This document shows positions 18,309 through 26,212 of a stretch of DNA of 64,000 nt, one piece after another. The notes below the pieces were generated by a model. It made no database searches and was not told where the DNA came from. It saw only the letters and a list, made by a program, of their open reading frames with translations. The position numbers and the translations under genes are program-made. Source of the DNA: Sediminitomix flava (lineage in GTDB: Bacteria > Bacteroidota > Bacteroidia > Cytophagales > Flammeovirgaceae); NCBI RefSeq assembly GCF_003149185.1, contig NZ_QGDO01000001.1:1426001-1490000 (forward strand), written 5' to 3'. Positions within the stretch are counted from its first letter, which is position 1; each line of letters begins with the position of its first letter.

Positions 18309-18341
18309 TAATGTTATAGCTGTAAAATATAAACCGCTGAT

Positions 18342-18641
18342 ATGAAACTAGAAATTGCTTGTCCAAAATGTGAATGGAAACCCGACGGAGGTGCGCATTG
18401 GGTGTGTACTTGCGGCCATGTATGGAACACTTTTGAGACAACAGGAAAATGTCCTAATTGTGGAAAAGTTTGGAAAGATACTGCATGCCCTACTATTCCT
18501 GGAGGCTGTGGTGCTTGGTCAAAACATATCAATTGGTATCGAAATTTGGATGATACCATGCGCGATGAAATTGAAGAAATATTGAACGAAGAATCCACTA
18601 AAGCCAAACTATCAACCGATAAAAATACTCCAAATACGTAA
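18342..18641 (+). CDS. Small zinc-ribbon protein of unknown function
   Basis: Cytoplasmic 99-residue protein rich in paired cysteines: CPKC (7-10), CTC (22-24) and CPNC (37-40), with further cysteines at 49 and 56. This is enough for one or two zinc ribbons. Tryptophans repeat in a CEW/HVW/KVW pattern that suggests two related ribbon units. The C-terminal 30 residues are polar and probably disordered. There is no signal peptide or enzyme motif. It could bind RNA, DNA or protein; no evidence favours one. It starts 33 bp after the L,D-transpeptidase gene. Confidence 0.75.
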   Translation: MKLEIACPKCEWKPDGGAHWVCTCGHVWNTFETTGKCPNCGKVWKDTACPTIPGGCGAWSKHINWYRNLDDTMRDEIEEILNEESTKAKLSTDKNTPNT

Positions 18642-19227
18642 GTAGGTGGACATATGAACTCAGGTAATTTCGATTTTCACTCAAAATCGATTTTTCACAG
18701 TGAGAACAATCTTTTATTGATTTGATCGCAGTCTTCATTTTTTGTCTTGACACAAAAAACGAAGCAAAAAAAGTCAAGTCCCATTCAATCATCCTCCCCG
18801 CAAATCAGTCCAAGCTCCGCACGATGGGACAAACAGCCCTCTTAAGCGTATTTGCGGGAAGCTTGCCACAAAAGTGGAGAAGCGAAGGCTAGTGGGCTAA
18901 GCGTTTTTTATGTGGCTTGATTTTTTGGGCGGATGCAGTCTTCGTTTCTTTGATCAAGCAAAGAAATGAACACTACACTCAAAATAAGAAAGACAATACC
19001 CACTGTGCAAGAATTACAATGAATGAAAAGTAAACTCGTTTTCTTATGTCCTAGTACTTAACGCATAAGACTCACTTGAGTAGATGTGATTCACATTTGT
19101 CTCCTATATTTTGAGGATATAAAATATATAGTACATAAATAAGTAGAGACGAGAATAAGACATAAAATAAAAAAGTCGAAAGCCTAGATTGCCAACGATT
19201 TTTACGCTTATACTTAATTCTCAATCT
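18642..19227. other. Non-coding region with nested inverted repeats
   Basis: This 586-bp stretch has no credible gene. Positions 18722-18971 hold two related copies of a dispersed repeat in opposite orientation, with several palindromes between them. The last ~250 bp lead into the lipoprotein gene and show no structure I can name. Confidence 0.7.
18722..18971. repeat. Inverted pair of a dispersed intergenic repeat (copy B and a diverged copy)
   Basis: The right half (18902-18971, minus orientation) matches 7507-7576 at 68 of 70 positions. The left half (about 18738-18800, plus orientation) is a diverged copy (CTTGA..CAAA.AAACGAAG...AAAAAA.TCAAG). Each half has an 8-bp-stem, 6-nt-loop hairpin (18738-18759 and 18945-18966). 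Inner inverted repeats are GTCCCAT/ATGGGAC (18778-18784, 18824-18830) and CCCGCAAAT/ATTTGCGGG (18797-18805, 18850-18858). Confidence 0.75.
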
Positions 19228-20202
19228 ATGAAATCTCATTTAAGAATCCACTTTCTTCTATTCCTCTTAGGTCTTCTTACCTTCTCTTGTGACAGCCAAG
19301 ATGATGATGGAACTACAGTGAATAATTCAACATCTGTTGACTGTAAACTTCAAGGGTACACCAACAATTACAATGAAGTCTTTGACAATGACAGTTACTC
19401 AGACTCTGAAGTCTTTACTTACACCTACAATTCAGACGGACAGTTGATTAGTGTTGACGAAAGAGATGCGACTGACTCTACTGATTTTAGTACTCACACA
19501 CTGAGCTACGACACCGATGGAAATCTTATTTCTTATCAAGAAGGTGACGATTATCAAATGATCCTTTCGTATGATGCCAATGGTCGTTTAGAAAGCATCA
19601 CAGAACAGGAACACTCTACTCCTAGAAAATCAAACGCCAGACTACATCAAGCTCTTTTTTCAAAATTGGCAAATAACAACGCAAGAAAAGCAGCAACTTC
19701 AGATGATGACTATAGCCTTGAATTCTTTTACAACGATGGTGAAAACCTTCCTTTCAAAGCAGAATCAAGCAGTGATGATACTGAGGTCATCTTATACACC
19801 TTTAACTCAGATAAAGAACTAACGCAAATGGAAGTTTCCTTTTCGGGCGGAAATGATGACAATGAGACTTGGGCTGGAACTGAAACAATAACTTTCACCT
19901 ATGGAGACAAATCTTCTCCTGTAAGTGGTTTATTTAAAAACCCTGTCATTTCATCTCCTTTCGGAAGTATGTTCATTGACCTTATTGATTTTGATATTCT
20001 GTCTTACAAGAAAAATTTATCTAGCGTTTCCTCTGTTGGTTCTGAAACTTATAATGATGTCACAGAAAACTGGAACGAAGTTTATAACTATATCTACACC
20101 TATGATTCTTTAACCGAACTACCTTCATCAATTAGTATTTCTCAAACAGCAGATTGGGGAAACTGGTCTGAAGAATATGTTTTTGAATACGATTGTCAAT
20201 AA
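19228..20202 (+). CDS. Lipoprotein with YD-repeat-like segments
   Basis: I start at the ATG at 19228, because the earlier in-frame ATG at 19189 only adds residues before a good lipoprotein signal (FLLFLLGLLTFSC). The cysteine in TFSC is the lipidation site, and the following acidic stretch (DSQDDDG) fits export to the outer membrane surface in Bacteroidota. The body has repeated motifs of the form TYNSDGQLISV, SYDTDGNLISY and SYDANGRLESI. These resemble the YD/RHS beta-repeats of bacterial surface proteins, but only a few units are present. Function is unknown. A strong terminator follows. Confidence 0.78.
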   Translation: MKSHLRIHFLLFLLGLLTFSCDSQDDDGTTVNNSTSVDCKLQGYTNNYNEVFDNDSYSDSEVFTYTYNSDGQLISVDERDATDSTDFSTHTLSYDTDGNLISYQEGDDYQMILSYDANGRLESITEQEHSTPRKSNARLHQALFSKLANNNARKAATSDDDYSLEFFYNDGENLPFKAESSSDDTEVILYTFNSDKELTQMEVSFSGGNDDNETWAGTETITFTYGDKSSPVSGLFKNPVISSPFGSMFIDLIDFDILSYKKNLSSVSSVGSETYNDVTENWNEVYNYIYTYDSLTELPSSISISQTADWGNWSEEYVFEYDCQ

Positions 20203-20232
20203 TAGACTGAAGAAAAATTAAAATATATTTCA

Positions 20233-20269
20233 TCCCCTTAATCAATAGAGAATTAAGGGGATTTTTTTT
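20233..20269 (+). terminator. Rho-independent terminator
   Basis: The 10-bp stem TCCCCTTAAT (20233-20242) / ATTAAGGGGA (20252-20261) is followed by eight T. It ends the lipoprotein gene. Confidence 0.9.
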
Positions 20270-20374
20270 CAAAAGACTTAGCCTAAAAAATCTTCACATC
20301 CTCTTTTTTACTTTTCCTTTCACTTTTACTATTTAAACCCCAACACTTTTCAATTCAAATTCTTAGTTTCAACT

Positions 20375-21073
20375 ATGAAAAAGATTGGACTTATAGGTGG
20401 TATGAGTTGGGAATCTTCTCAGCTCTATTATCAGATCATAAATACTAAAGTAAAAGAAGTATTGGGTGGATTTCACTCTGCAAAATGTGTGATGGAATCT
20501 GTTGACTTTTCTGAAATTGAAAAACTTCAGCACGAAGACAATTGGGATGCGCTAGATCAGATGATGGTAGATTCAGCCATAAATCTTCAAAATGCTAAAG
20601 CTGAGGTCATCATCTTGTGTACAAATACAATGCATTTGTCTAGTGATTCCATCATAAAACATACAAACATTCCGTTCTTACACATCGCTGAAGCTACAGG
20701 TAAGAAAATTCAAGAGAAGAAGCTGAAGAAAGTATTACTTCTTGGTACGCAATTCACCATGGAGAAAGACTTCTACAAGAAAATACTCTCGGACTCTTTT
20801 GGCATTGAAGTGATAACTCCTAATCAAGACGATAGAGCTAGTGTTCATCAAATCATCTACGAAGAACTTGTGCTTGGAAAAATCAATCCAGAATCCAAAG
20901 ATACATACCTAAATATCATTGACAGATCAATACAAGAAGGTGCTGAAGGAGTCATTTTAGGTTGCACAGAAATTCCGCTTCTAATAAAACAAGGTGATGT
21001 AAACATTCCAGTTTTTGACACGACAAGCATTCATGCTGAATCTGCCGTTGAATTTGCATTATCAACGTTCTAA
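20375..21073 (+). CDS. Aspartate/glutamate racemase family protein
   Basis: PLP-independent amino-acid racemase family (RacX/YgeA-like), 232 residues, which moves the alpha-proton with two cysteines. The start MKKIGLIGGMSWESS is the family's N-terminal signature. The cysteines lie in IILCTNTMH (about residues 76-84) and VILGCTEIPLL (about 193-203). The substrate may be aspartate, glutamate or a broader set of amino acids. It is cytoplasmic and followed after 18 bp by a HEAT-like gene, probably in one transcript. Confidence 0.88.
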   Translation: MKKIGLIGGMSWESSQLYYQIINTKVKEVLGGFHSAKCVMESVDFSEIEKLQHEDNWDALDQMMVDSAINLQNAKAEVIILCTNTMHLSSDSIIKHTNIPFLHIAEATGKKIQEKKLKKVLLLGTQFTMEKDFYKKILSDSFGIEVITPNQDDRASVHQIIYEELVLGKINPESKDTYLNIIDRSIQEGAEGVILGCTEIPLLIKQGDVNIPVFDTTSIHAESAVEFALSTF

Positions 21074-21091
21074 AAAACTTAGCTAACAACC

Positions 21092-21613
21092 ATGAGAAAC
21101 TTCGAAGAAAGACTAAAAGGAGGACATCCAAACTCTTTGGGCAATACCGTTGAAATTGTAGAAGAAGTACTTGCTCAAAATGATCTTTTTGATGAACTAT
21201 TCAATTGCTATTTCAGCGATGATGAAGTGGTAAGACTGAGGACTTCAAATGCAATGAAACGAGTTTGTAAAAAACAGAAAGTCCTACTCATCCCCTACCT
21301 AGATAGATTTTTAACTGAAATTTCTACGATCGATCAGGCATCTACGCAATGGACATTAGCACAACTTTTCGGAATGCTTGAAAAAGAAATGACAGATGCT
21401 CAGATTGAAAAAGCTAAAGAAATCATGAAAGCGAATCTAGCTAATCATACTGATTGGATTGTGCTCAATCAGAGTATGGATACATTAGCGAAATGGGCTA
21501 AGAAAGATCTTGATTTAAAAGAATGGCTTTTACCTCATTTAAATAGACTCACTTCAGATCATAGGAAATCTGTTTCAACAAAAGCTCAAAAGATGATGGA
21601 GAAACTTAGGTAA
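21092..21613 (+). CDS. HEAT-repeat-like helical protein
   Basis: Soluble 173-residue all-helical protein. The sequence has an armadillo/HEAT flavour: a segment VVRLRTSNAMKRVC, in which charged and leucine positions recur at helix spacing, and a later unit around DWIVLNQSMDTLAKWAKKD. The ending TSDHRKSVSTKAQKMMEKL is typical of DNA-alkylation-repair-like and HEAT proteins, but it is shorter than AlkD. No active-site residues can be named. It is probably a protein-interaction module transcribed with the racemase gene. Confidence 0.72.
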   Translation: MRNFEERLKGGHPNSLGNTVEIVEEVLAQNDLFDELFNCYFSDDEVVRLRTSNAMKRVCKKQKVLLIPYLDRFLTEISTIDQASTQWTLAQLFGMLEKEMTDAQIEKAKEIMKANLANHTDWIVLNQSMDTLAKWAKKDLDLKEWLLPHLNRLTSDHRKSVSTKAQKMMEKLR

Positions 21614-21684
21614 GCCCCCTTCAATTAAATTGAAATAACTCTCGGTCTTTGATTGTATTATCCTTTTGATTTCTAATAAAATAC

Positions 21685-21692
21685 TAACTTTA
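21685..21692 (+). promoter_or_regulatory. Candidate -7 box for the SDR gene
   Basis: TAACTTTA resembles the Bacteroidota TAnnTTTG box. A TTTG at 21665-21668 lies 16 nt upstream as a possible -33 element, and the SDR start is 37 nt further on. Confidence 0.4.
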
Positions 21693-21728
21693 GGCAAATT
21701 TTGAATTAGAAATAGCACGCTAAAAGAT

Positions 21729-22526
21729 ATGAGCAAGACCGTTTTTATTACAGGTATCTCAAGAGGTATCGGTAAAACTATTGCAGAAGAATGCCTTAAA
21801 AAAGGATATACCGTAATTGGAACCTGTAGAAAACCCGAATCTGTGTCAGACAAATTGGAAGGCACTGAATATCTTCCTTTGGATATGTCTGATGAAAAAA
21901 GTATTGAAGCTTGTTGGGAACAGCTAAAAGATCGAAAAATTGACGTGTTAGTCAACAATGCAGGACAGTCTCAGATTGGCCCTGTAGAAGAAACACCAAT
22001 GGAAAAATATCGCTATCTTTTTGAGGTCAACTTCTTTGGTATCATCAAATTGACTCAATATTTTTTACCACAGATGCGAGAACGCCGTTCGGGAACAATC
22101 ATTAATATTGGTTCACTTACAGGTCGTTTTCCTCTTCCATATTACTCTTCATATTGTGCCACTAAATTTGCTTTATCGGGTTATTCTCAATCCCTAAGAA
22201 GTGAAATGATCGACTTCGGAGTTAAAGTAGTTTTAATTGAGCCTAACGATATAAAAACGACTATTGTACCAGACTTCAACTGTAGAGAAGAAGCTGAATA
22301 CTTCCCTTATGCAGACAATATCCGTCAGAGTGTAAAAGCAAAAATGTCTGTTGCGGATAGTACGACTAAAATCTCTGATAAAGTAATGTTTGCTATCGAA
22401 TCTGCAAAGACAAACCCTGTATATGTAGCAGGAGGAAATGCTTCTTTTATGGCATTTATCCAACGTGTAATTCCTAGAAGTCTTGCTGAAAAAGTGATTC
22501 GTAAAACTTATGGTTTAGGAAAATAA
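21729..22526 (+). CDS. Short-chain dehydrogenase/reductase
   Basis: Classical SDR of 265 residues. Motifs: TGISRGIG (8-15), LDMSD for the adenine pocket, NNAG (76-79), active-site Tyr142 and Lys146 in YCATKFALS, and the IEPNDIKT segment after the active site. The extended C-terminus and the GRFPLPYYSSY substrate loop resemble the retinol/steroid-dehydrogenase-like subgroup rather than FabG. The substrate is unknown. It has its own candidate promoter and a very strong hairpin directly downstream. Confidence 0.87.
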   Translation: MSKTVFITGISRGIGKTIAEECLKKGYTVIGTCRKPESVSDKLEGTEYLPLDMSDEKSIEACWEQLKDRKIDVLVNNAGQSQIGPVEETPMEKYRYLFEVNFFGIIKLTQYFLPQMRERRSGTIINIGSLTGRFPLPYYSSYCATKFALSGYSQSLRSEMIDFGVKVVLIEPNDIKTTIVPDFNCREEAEYFPYADNIRQSVKAKMSVADSTTKISDKVMFAIESAKTNPVYVAGGNASFMAFIQRVIPRSLAEKVIRKTYGLGK

Positions 22527-22532
22527 TTGTCC

Positions 22533-22567
22533 CCCTACTATAACCTATTGTGTAGGTTATAGTAGGG
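22533..22567. terminator. Long perfect hairpin, probable terminator
   Basis: The perfect 15-bp stem CCCTACTATAACCTA (22533-22547) / TAGGTTATAGTAGGG (22553-22567) with a 5-nt loop lies 6 bp past the SDR stop. There is no T-run, so it may act as a transcript-end stabiliser as much as a terminator. Confidence 0.65.
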
Positions 22568-22586
22568 CCTCAACTACAAGATAGTA

Positions 22587-23225
22587 ATGAAAACGACCAA
22601 TAAAGAACTAAGTTTAAAACGTATCGAAGACTTTTTTGAGAACCCCAAACTTAAACTATCAAAGTGGCAAAAATACTTACTCATTAGTAGCTTCCCATCC
22701 TTTTTTCTTTCCCTTATATTTATAAAAATAAATCCAATCCTCTCCTCTTTGTTTATGGGATTTTTTTCGATTGGATTAATAACCTTTCTATATCTCTTCT
22801 TTCATCATCATATAATGAGCAATGAAGACGATTATCAGACTTACAAGGAAGTTGGCTCTATTTGTTTTAAAAATCATACCATAGAAATTGATGATATTAC
22901 ATTTGCCTTAAATCAACTAGATGAGCTAAAATTTAAGGTAGCAGGTTATAATGGTCAAGGAAATGCTTATTCAAAAGTTATTCACGATGGATCTAGAAAT
23001 TTCATCTCTTTCAATCAAAATGGAGAAACACATATTTTTCAGTTTCTCTTACTCTATCAAGATCAGGTTAAGCAACTTAAAGAAATACTTCAATTATACT
23101 ATGACCAAGAATTGACAATCATTGAATACTATCAAGGAAATAGATCATATCTCCTGAATAAAAATCTTTCCTACAATGAAATTCAACTATTAAAGACTCG
23201 ATTTAATATAGAAATGTGGATATAG
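22587..23225 (+). CDS. Two-helix membrane protein of unknown function
   Basis: The 212-residue product has a charged N-terminal ~33 residues and two closely spaced membrane helices (about 34-52 and 58-80, the second ending FLYLFFHHHIM). A cytoplasmic domain of about 130 residues follows. It resembles PH-like domains of bacterial membrane proteins (TFALNQLDELKFKVAGYNGQ), with alternating strands and a terminal helix. I do not recognise the family. It starts 20 bp after the long hairpin and is followed after 21 bp by a GNAT gene, probably in one transcript. Confidence 0.75.
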   Translation: MKTTNKELSLKRIEDFFENPKLKLSKWQKYLLISSFPSFFLSLIFIKINPILSSLFMGFFSIGLITFLYLFFHHHIMSNEDDYQTYKEVGSICFKNHTIEIDDITFALNQLDELKFKVAGYNGQGNAYSKVIHDGSRNFISFNQNGETHIFQFLLLYQDQVKQLKEILQLYYDQELTIIEYYQGNRSYLLNKNLSYNEIQLLKTRFNIEMWI

Positions 23226-23246
23226 AAAAACTGAACCAACTTCAAC

Positions 23247-23747
23247 ATGATTATTGCAGAAACAGAACGCTTAATTCTCCGAGAATTAAATGTCTCTGAC
23301 GCTAAAGACTTTTATGAATTGAATACCGATCCCGAAGTTTTAAAATACACGGGTGACTCTCCCTTTTCTTCGATTTCTGAAGCTGAAAATTTCCTCGGAA
23401 ATTATACTGATTACCAGAAAAATGGCTTCGGACGTTGGGCTGTAGTCTTAAAAGAATCTAATCAATTTATAGGTTGGTGTGGCTTAAAATTGAATGAAGA
23501 AAATCTTGTTGACATTGGCTTTCGGTTCTTTCAAACTGAATGGGGAAAAGGATACGCTACTGAGTCAGCCCTAGCGTGTATTGCTTATGGCTTCCATCAG
23601 CTTCAATTAAAAAAAATCATTGGAAGAGCTTCAAAGGATAACTTAGCATCCCTAAAGGTTTTAGAAAAAATTGGGATGAAAGTATGGAAAGAAGACTCTT
23701 GTGAGGGAATTGAAAATGCAATTTATTACCAAATAGAAGCTAAATAA
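23247..23747 (+). CDS. GNAT-family N-acetyltransferase (RimJ/RimL type)
   Basis: Acetyl-CoA-dependent N-acetyltransferase, 166 residues. It opens with the RimJ/RimL signature TERLILREL. The acetyl-CoA pyrophosphate loop is the ETEWGKGYATESALACI segment (Q/R-x-x-G-x-G/A form), followed by the late LKVLEKIGMKVW motif of this subgroup. Substrates in this group range from ribosomal protein N-termini to small amines, so none is assigned. Sequence complete and intact. Confidence 0.9.
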   Translation: MIIAETERLILRELNVSDAKDFYELNTDPEVLKYTGDSPFSSISEAENFLGNYTDYQKNGFGRWAVVLKESNQFIGWCGLKLNEENLVDIGFRFFQTEWGKGYATESALACIAYGFHQLQLKKIIGRASKDNLASLKVLEKIGMKVWKEDSCEGIENAIYYQIEAK

Positions 23748-23907
23748 TTGGACATAAGAAAATAGGTAAGACTATCCTTAGATCACTTCGTTAATTCTAA
23801 GAACAGTATTTTTAATACTAAAAACATTTGTCTAACGACCTACTAACTTTAACAAGTAAAAGAGCGTAACTTAGCAATCTTTTAAGCTTTAGATCATCAT
23901 CTGAAAA

Positions 23908-24480
23908 ATGGAACAACTGATTAACTACCTAAAATCATTCAACATCCTCACAGATCAAGATATCGAAGAATTGATCACATCTGTAAAACCTAAAAAGCTG
24001 AAGAAAGGTGAACGATTGGTTACTCAAGGACAAATCTGTAAAGAAGGTGCATTTATTCAGTCTGGTATTTTCAGATCTTTCTATTATTCAAAAGCTGGAG
24101 AAGAAATCACCTACTGCTTTATATTTCCCAATAGCCTAATCAGTGCCTATTCTTCTTACATTACACAACAAAAAACCGTAGAGAATATTGAAGCAATTAC
24201 CGATGCCGAAGTATTAGTTTTTCATCGTGATAAAATGCTCGAATTGGAAGATAAAAATATACGTTGGTTGAAATTTTTCAAGATTCAAGCAGAGCAGGCT
24301 TACATAGATTTGGAGTATCGTATTTTCAGTCTACAGAAAGAAAAAGCAAACAAGAAATATCAACAATTGCTCGATGAACAACCTCAGTTTCTACAAGAAA
24401 TCCCTCTGAATTATTTAGCTTCCTACTTAGGAATTACCCAGAGACATCTGAGCAGAATTCGGAAAGAAATGATGAATTAG
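23908..24480 (+). CDS. Crp/Fnr-family transcriptional regulator
   Basis: 190-residue regulator with an N-terminal cyclic-nucleotide-binding beta-roll (about 1-120, KKLKKGERLVTQGQICKEG, FIQSGIFRSFY) and a C-terminal winged helix-turn-helix (about 150-188, NYLASYLGITQRHLSRIRKE). It lacks the N-terminal cysteines of oxygen-sensing FNR, and the cAMP-phosphate motif is not conserved, so the ligand is open. It lies 59 bp upstream of a flavodoxin-fold oxidoreductase gene on the same strand, a likely target. Confidence 0.9.
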   Translation: MEQLINYLKSFNILTDQDIEELITSVKPKKLKKGERLVTQGQICKEGAFIQSGIFRSFYYSKAGEEITYCFIFPNSLISAYSSYITQQKTVENIEAITDAEVLVFHRDKMLELEDKNIRWLKFFKIQAEQAYIDLEYRIFSLQKEKANKKYQQLLDEQPQFLQEIPLNYLASYLGITQRHLSRIRKEMMN

Positions 24481-24539
24481 ACAAATGTCCTATTCTAAGA
24501 AAAAACGAAGCTTTTCCTTTGTAAAAAATCTACAAACAC

Positions 24540-25118
24540 ATGAAAAATATACTCATCATAAACGGACACCCTGATAAGCAAAGTTATAATCGGGCATTGG
24601 CTGAAGCTTATCAAAAAGGTGCTGAAGAAGGAAAAGCTAATATTGACCTTATCAATCTTGGAGAACTAGACTTCGACCCTATTCTAAGATACGGTTATAG
24701 ACAAAGAGTTGATCTTGAACCTGATTTATTAGATGCGATCGAAAAATTAAAGAAAGCCGATCATTTGGTTTGGGTATTCCCGATGTGGTGGTACAGTACA
24801 CCTGCCATCTTAAAAGGCTTTATTGATCGTACATTTTTACCAGGTATTACTTACGAACTAGTGGAAGGCAAACCATTACCTAAAAAATTACTCAAAGGAA
24901 AAACTGCCCGAATGATTGTCACTGCCGACAGCCCAAAGTGGTATGAAAAATTATTTATGGGAAGTCCTTTAATCAATCAATTCAAAAAAGGGACATTAGA
25001 ATTCTGCGGAGTAAAGCCTGTAAAACTCACCTATATTGCTCCAATCAAAGATTCATCAGATGCTTTCCGTGAAAAGTGGCTAAACAAGGTCAAAGAATTA
25101 GGGAAGAATCTTAAATAA
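24540..25118 (+). CDS. NAD(P)H-dependent flavin oxidoreductase (KefF/MdaB-like)
   Basis: Flavodoxin-fold quinone or nitro-reductase of 192 residues. The FMN phosphate loop lies in LIINGHPDKQSYNRAL (4-19), the flavin-ring contact in WVFPMWWYSTPAILKGFIDR (about 79-98), and FLPGITYEL follows as in NQO1/KefF proteins. It probably does two-electron reduction of quinones or electrophiles with NAD(P)H. It pairs with the Crp/Fnr gene upstream and lies close to a nitroreductase gene, suggesting a small redox-stress group (inference). Confidence 0.9.
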   Translation: MKNILIINGHPDKQSYNRALAEAYQKGAEEGKANIDLINLGELDFDPILRYGYRQRVDLEPDLLDAIEKLKKADHLVWVFPMWWYSTPAILKGFIDRTFLPGITYELVEGKPLPKKLLKGKTARMIVTADSPKWYEKLFMGSPLINQFKKGTLEFCGVKPVKLTYIAPIKDSSDAFREKWLNKVKELGKNLK

Positions 25119-25138
25119 ACTTCCTCACTATAAATTTG

Positions 25139-25177
25139 AAAGCTCAATCCTAATGCAAAGATCAGGGTTGAGCTTTT
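25139..25177 (+). terminator. Rho-independent terminator
   Basis: The stem AAAGCTCAATCCT (from 25139) pairs with AGGGTTGAGCTTT (25164-25176) with one G-U pair and a T-run. It ends the oxidoreductase gene. Confidence 0.85.
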
Positions 25178-25256
25178 TTATTTCCTCCTCAAGTATTCAT
25201 AACAAAGCCTAATATTCAATACTATCCTTTTTGACCGTTATTGTCATTGATAAACT

Positions 25257-25290
25257 CACCCTCTACATTTGTACTATAATTTTGATAGTA
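25257..25290 (+). promoter_or_regulatory. Nitroreductase promoter with overlapping inverted repeat
   Basis: TAATTTTG (25277-25284) is a perfect TAnnTTTG -7 box with a TTG 17 nt upstream. It is embedded in the inverted repeat TACTAT (25272-25277) / ATAGTA (25285-25290), placed so that a bound protein would block RNA polymerase. Confidence 0.55.
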
Positions 25291-25313
25291 ACAACAAAAA
25301 ATATATAAATAAG

Positions 25314-25976
25314 ATGAAAGTAAGTGAAATCTTAAACTGGCGTTATTCAACTAAAGAATTTGATGCGGACAAAAAAATCTCTGAGGAAGACTTCCAACAA
25401 GTGAAAGATTTGCTTCGCATGAGTCCTTCAAGTACAAATATTCAGCCTTGGCACTTCCTGATTGCTAATTCTGAAGAAGGAAAAGCTAGAATTGCTAAAG
25501 GTGCTGAAGGGTTCTATCAGTTCAATGCTCCAAAGATTTTGAATGCTTCTCATGTTGTAGTGTTCTGTGCAAGAACTGATGCCGATGAAGATTACATGCA
25601 ACATCTTTTAGAAGTTGAGGAAAAAGATGGTCGTTATCCGAATGAAGAAGTAAAACAAATGATGTATGGTGCGCGTAACATCTTCGCTAATATGCACCGC
25701 TATGACTTCAAAGACTTCCAACACTGGATCGAGAAACAAGTATATTTGAATATGGGTAACTTCCTTTTAGGTGTAGCCATGCTTGGCATTGATGCTTTAC
25801 CAATGGAAGGGGTTGATTTAAAAGCCATCGATGAAGAATTCGGCTTACGCGAAAAAGGATTTACAGCTGTAGGAGTCGTTTCAATCGGATATAGAACAGA
25901 AACTGATTTCAATACTACGGATAAGACACCAAAATCTAGATTACCTGAAAGTGAAGTTCTTTCAATTTTAGACTAA
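25314..25976 (+). CDS. Oxygen-insensitive NAD(P)H nitroreductase (NfsB-like)
   Basis: FMN-dependent nitroreductase/dihydropteridine-reductase family. I start at the ATG at 25314, because the earlier ATG at 25269 lies on the promoter palindrome and MKVSEILNWRYSTKEFD is the family start. The FMN-binding Arg-Tyr-Ser/Thr motif (WRYSTKEFD) and SPSSTNIQPWHFL are present. The C-terminal AVGVVSIGYR and the R-LP ending (KSRLPESEVLSIL) match NfsB. It gives 220 residues, the usual length. Likely acts on nitroaromatics, quinones or flavins, controlled by a repressor at the overlapping inverted repeat (inference). Confidence 0.92.
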   Translation: MKVSEILNWRYSTKEFDADKKISEEDFQQVKDLLRMSPSSTNIQPWHFLIANSEEGKARIAKGAEGFYQFNAPKILNASHVVVFCARTDADEDYMQHLLEVEEKDGRYPNEEVKQMMYGARNIFANMHRYDFKDFQHWIEKQVYLNMGNFLLGVAMLGIDALPMEGVDLKAIDEEFGLREKGFTAVGVVSIGYRTETDFNTTDKTPKSRLPESEVLSILD

Positions 25977-26000
25977 TCTGAAATATCTCAATCTTTATTG

Positions 26001-26076
26001 TGCCTGTTCTTGCCCCAAACAAGACAGGCATTTTGTCCATAAAAAAAGAGCTGCCCCAAAAGGGTAGCTCTTTTTT
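26001..26076. terminator. Tandem hairpin terminators between convergent genes
   Basis: Hairpin one (arms 26001-26012 and 26020-26030, one bulge) is followed by TTTT. Hairpin two has the arms AAAAAAGAGCT and AGCTCTTTTTT (26042-26076), with A- and T-runs that suit both strands. Together they separate the nitroreductase gene from the alginate operon end. Confidence 0.85.
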
Positions 26077-26212
26077 AGTTTATCCATTTTTAGTCCACAA
26101 TCAACGAACAATTTTTGCCATCAGTATAACTCTTATTGACTAGCTCAATTGAACGAATTCCTCAATTTTTTGATAGATATCGATCTATTTTTATCCGTTT
26201 TTCAAACTTCCT

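Noticed and set aside
18314-18607. Minus-strand open frame opposite the zinc-ribbon gene
   Set aside because: The plus-strand frame has regular CxxC motifs and a normal start; the opposite frame has no motif.
18722-18971. CRISPR array or insertion sequence
   Set aside because: Only two unequal copies in opposite orientation, no regular spacers, no cas or transposase gene.
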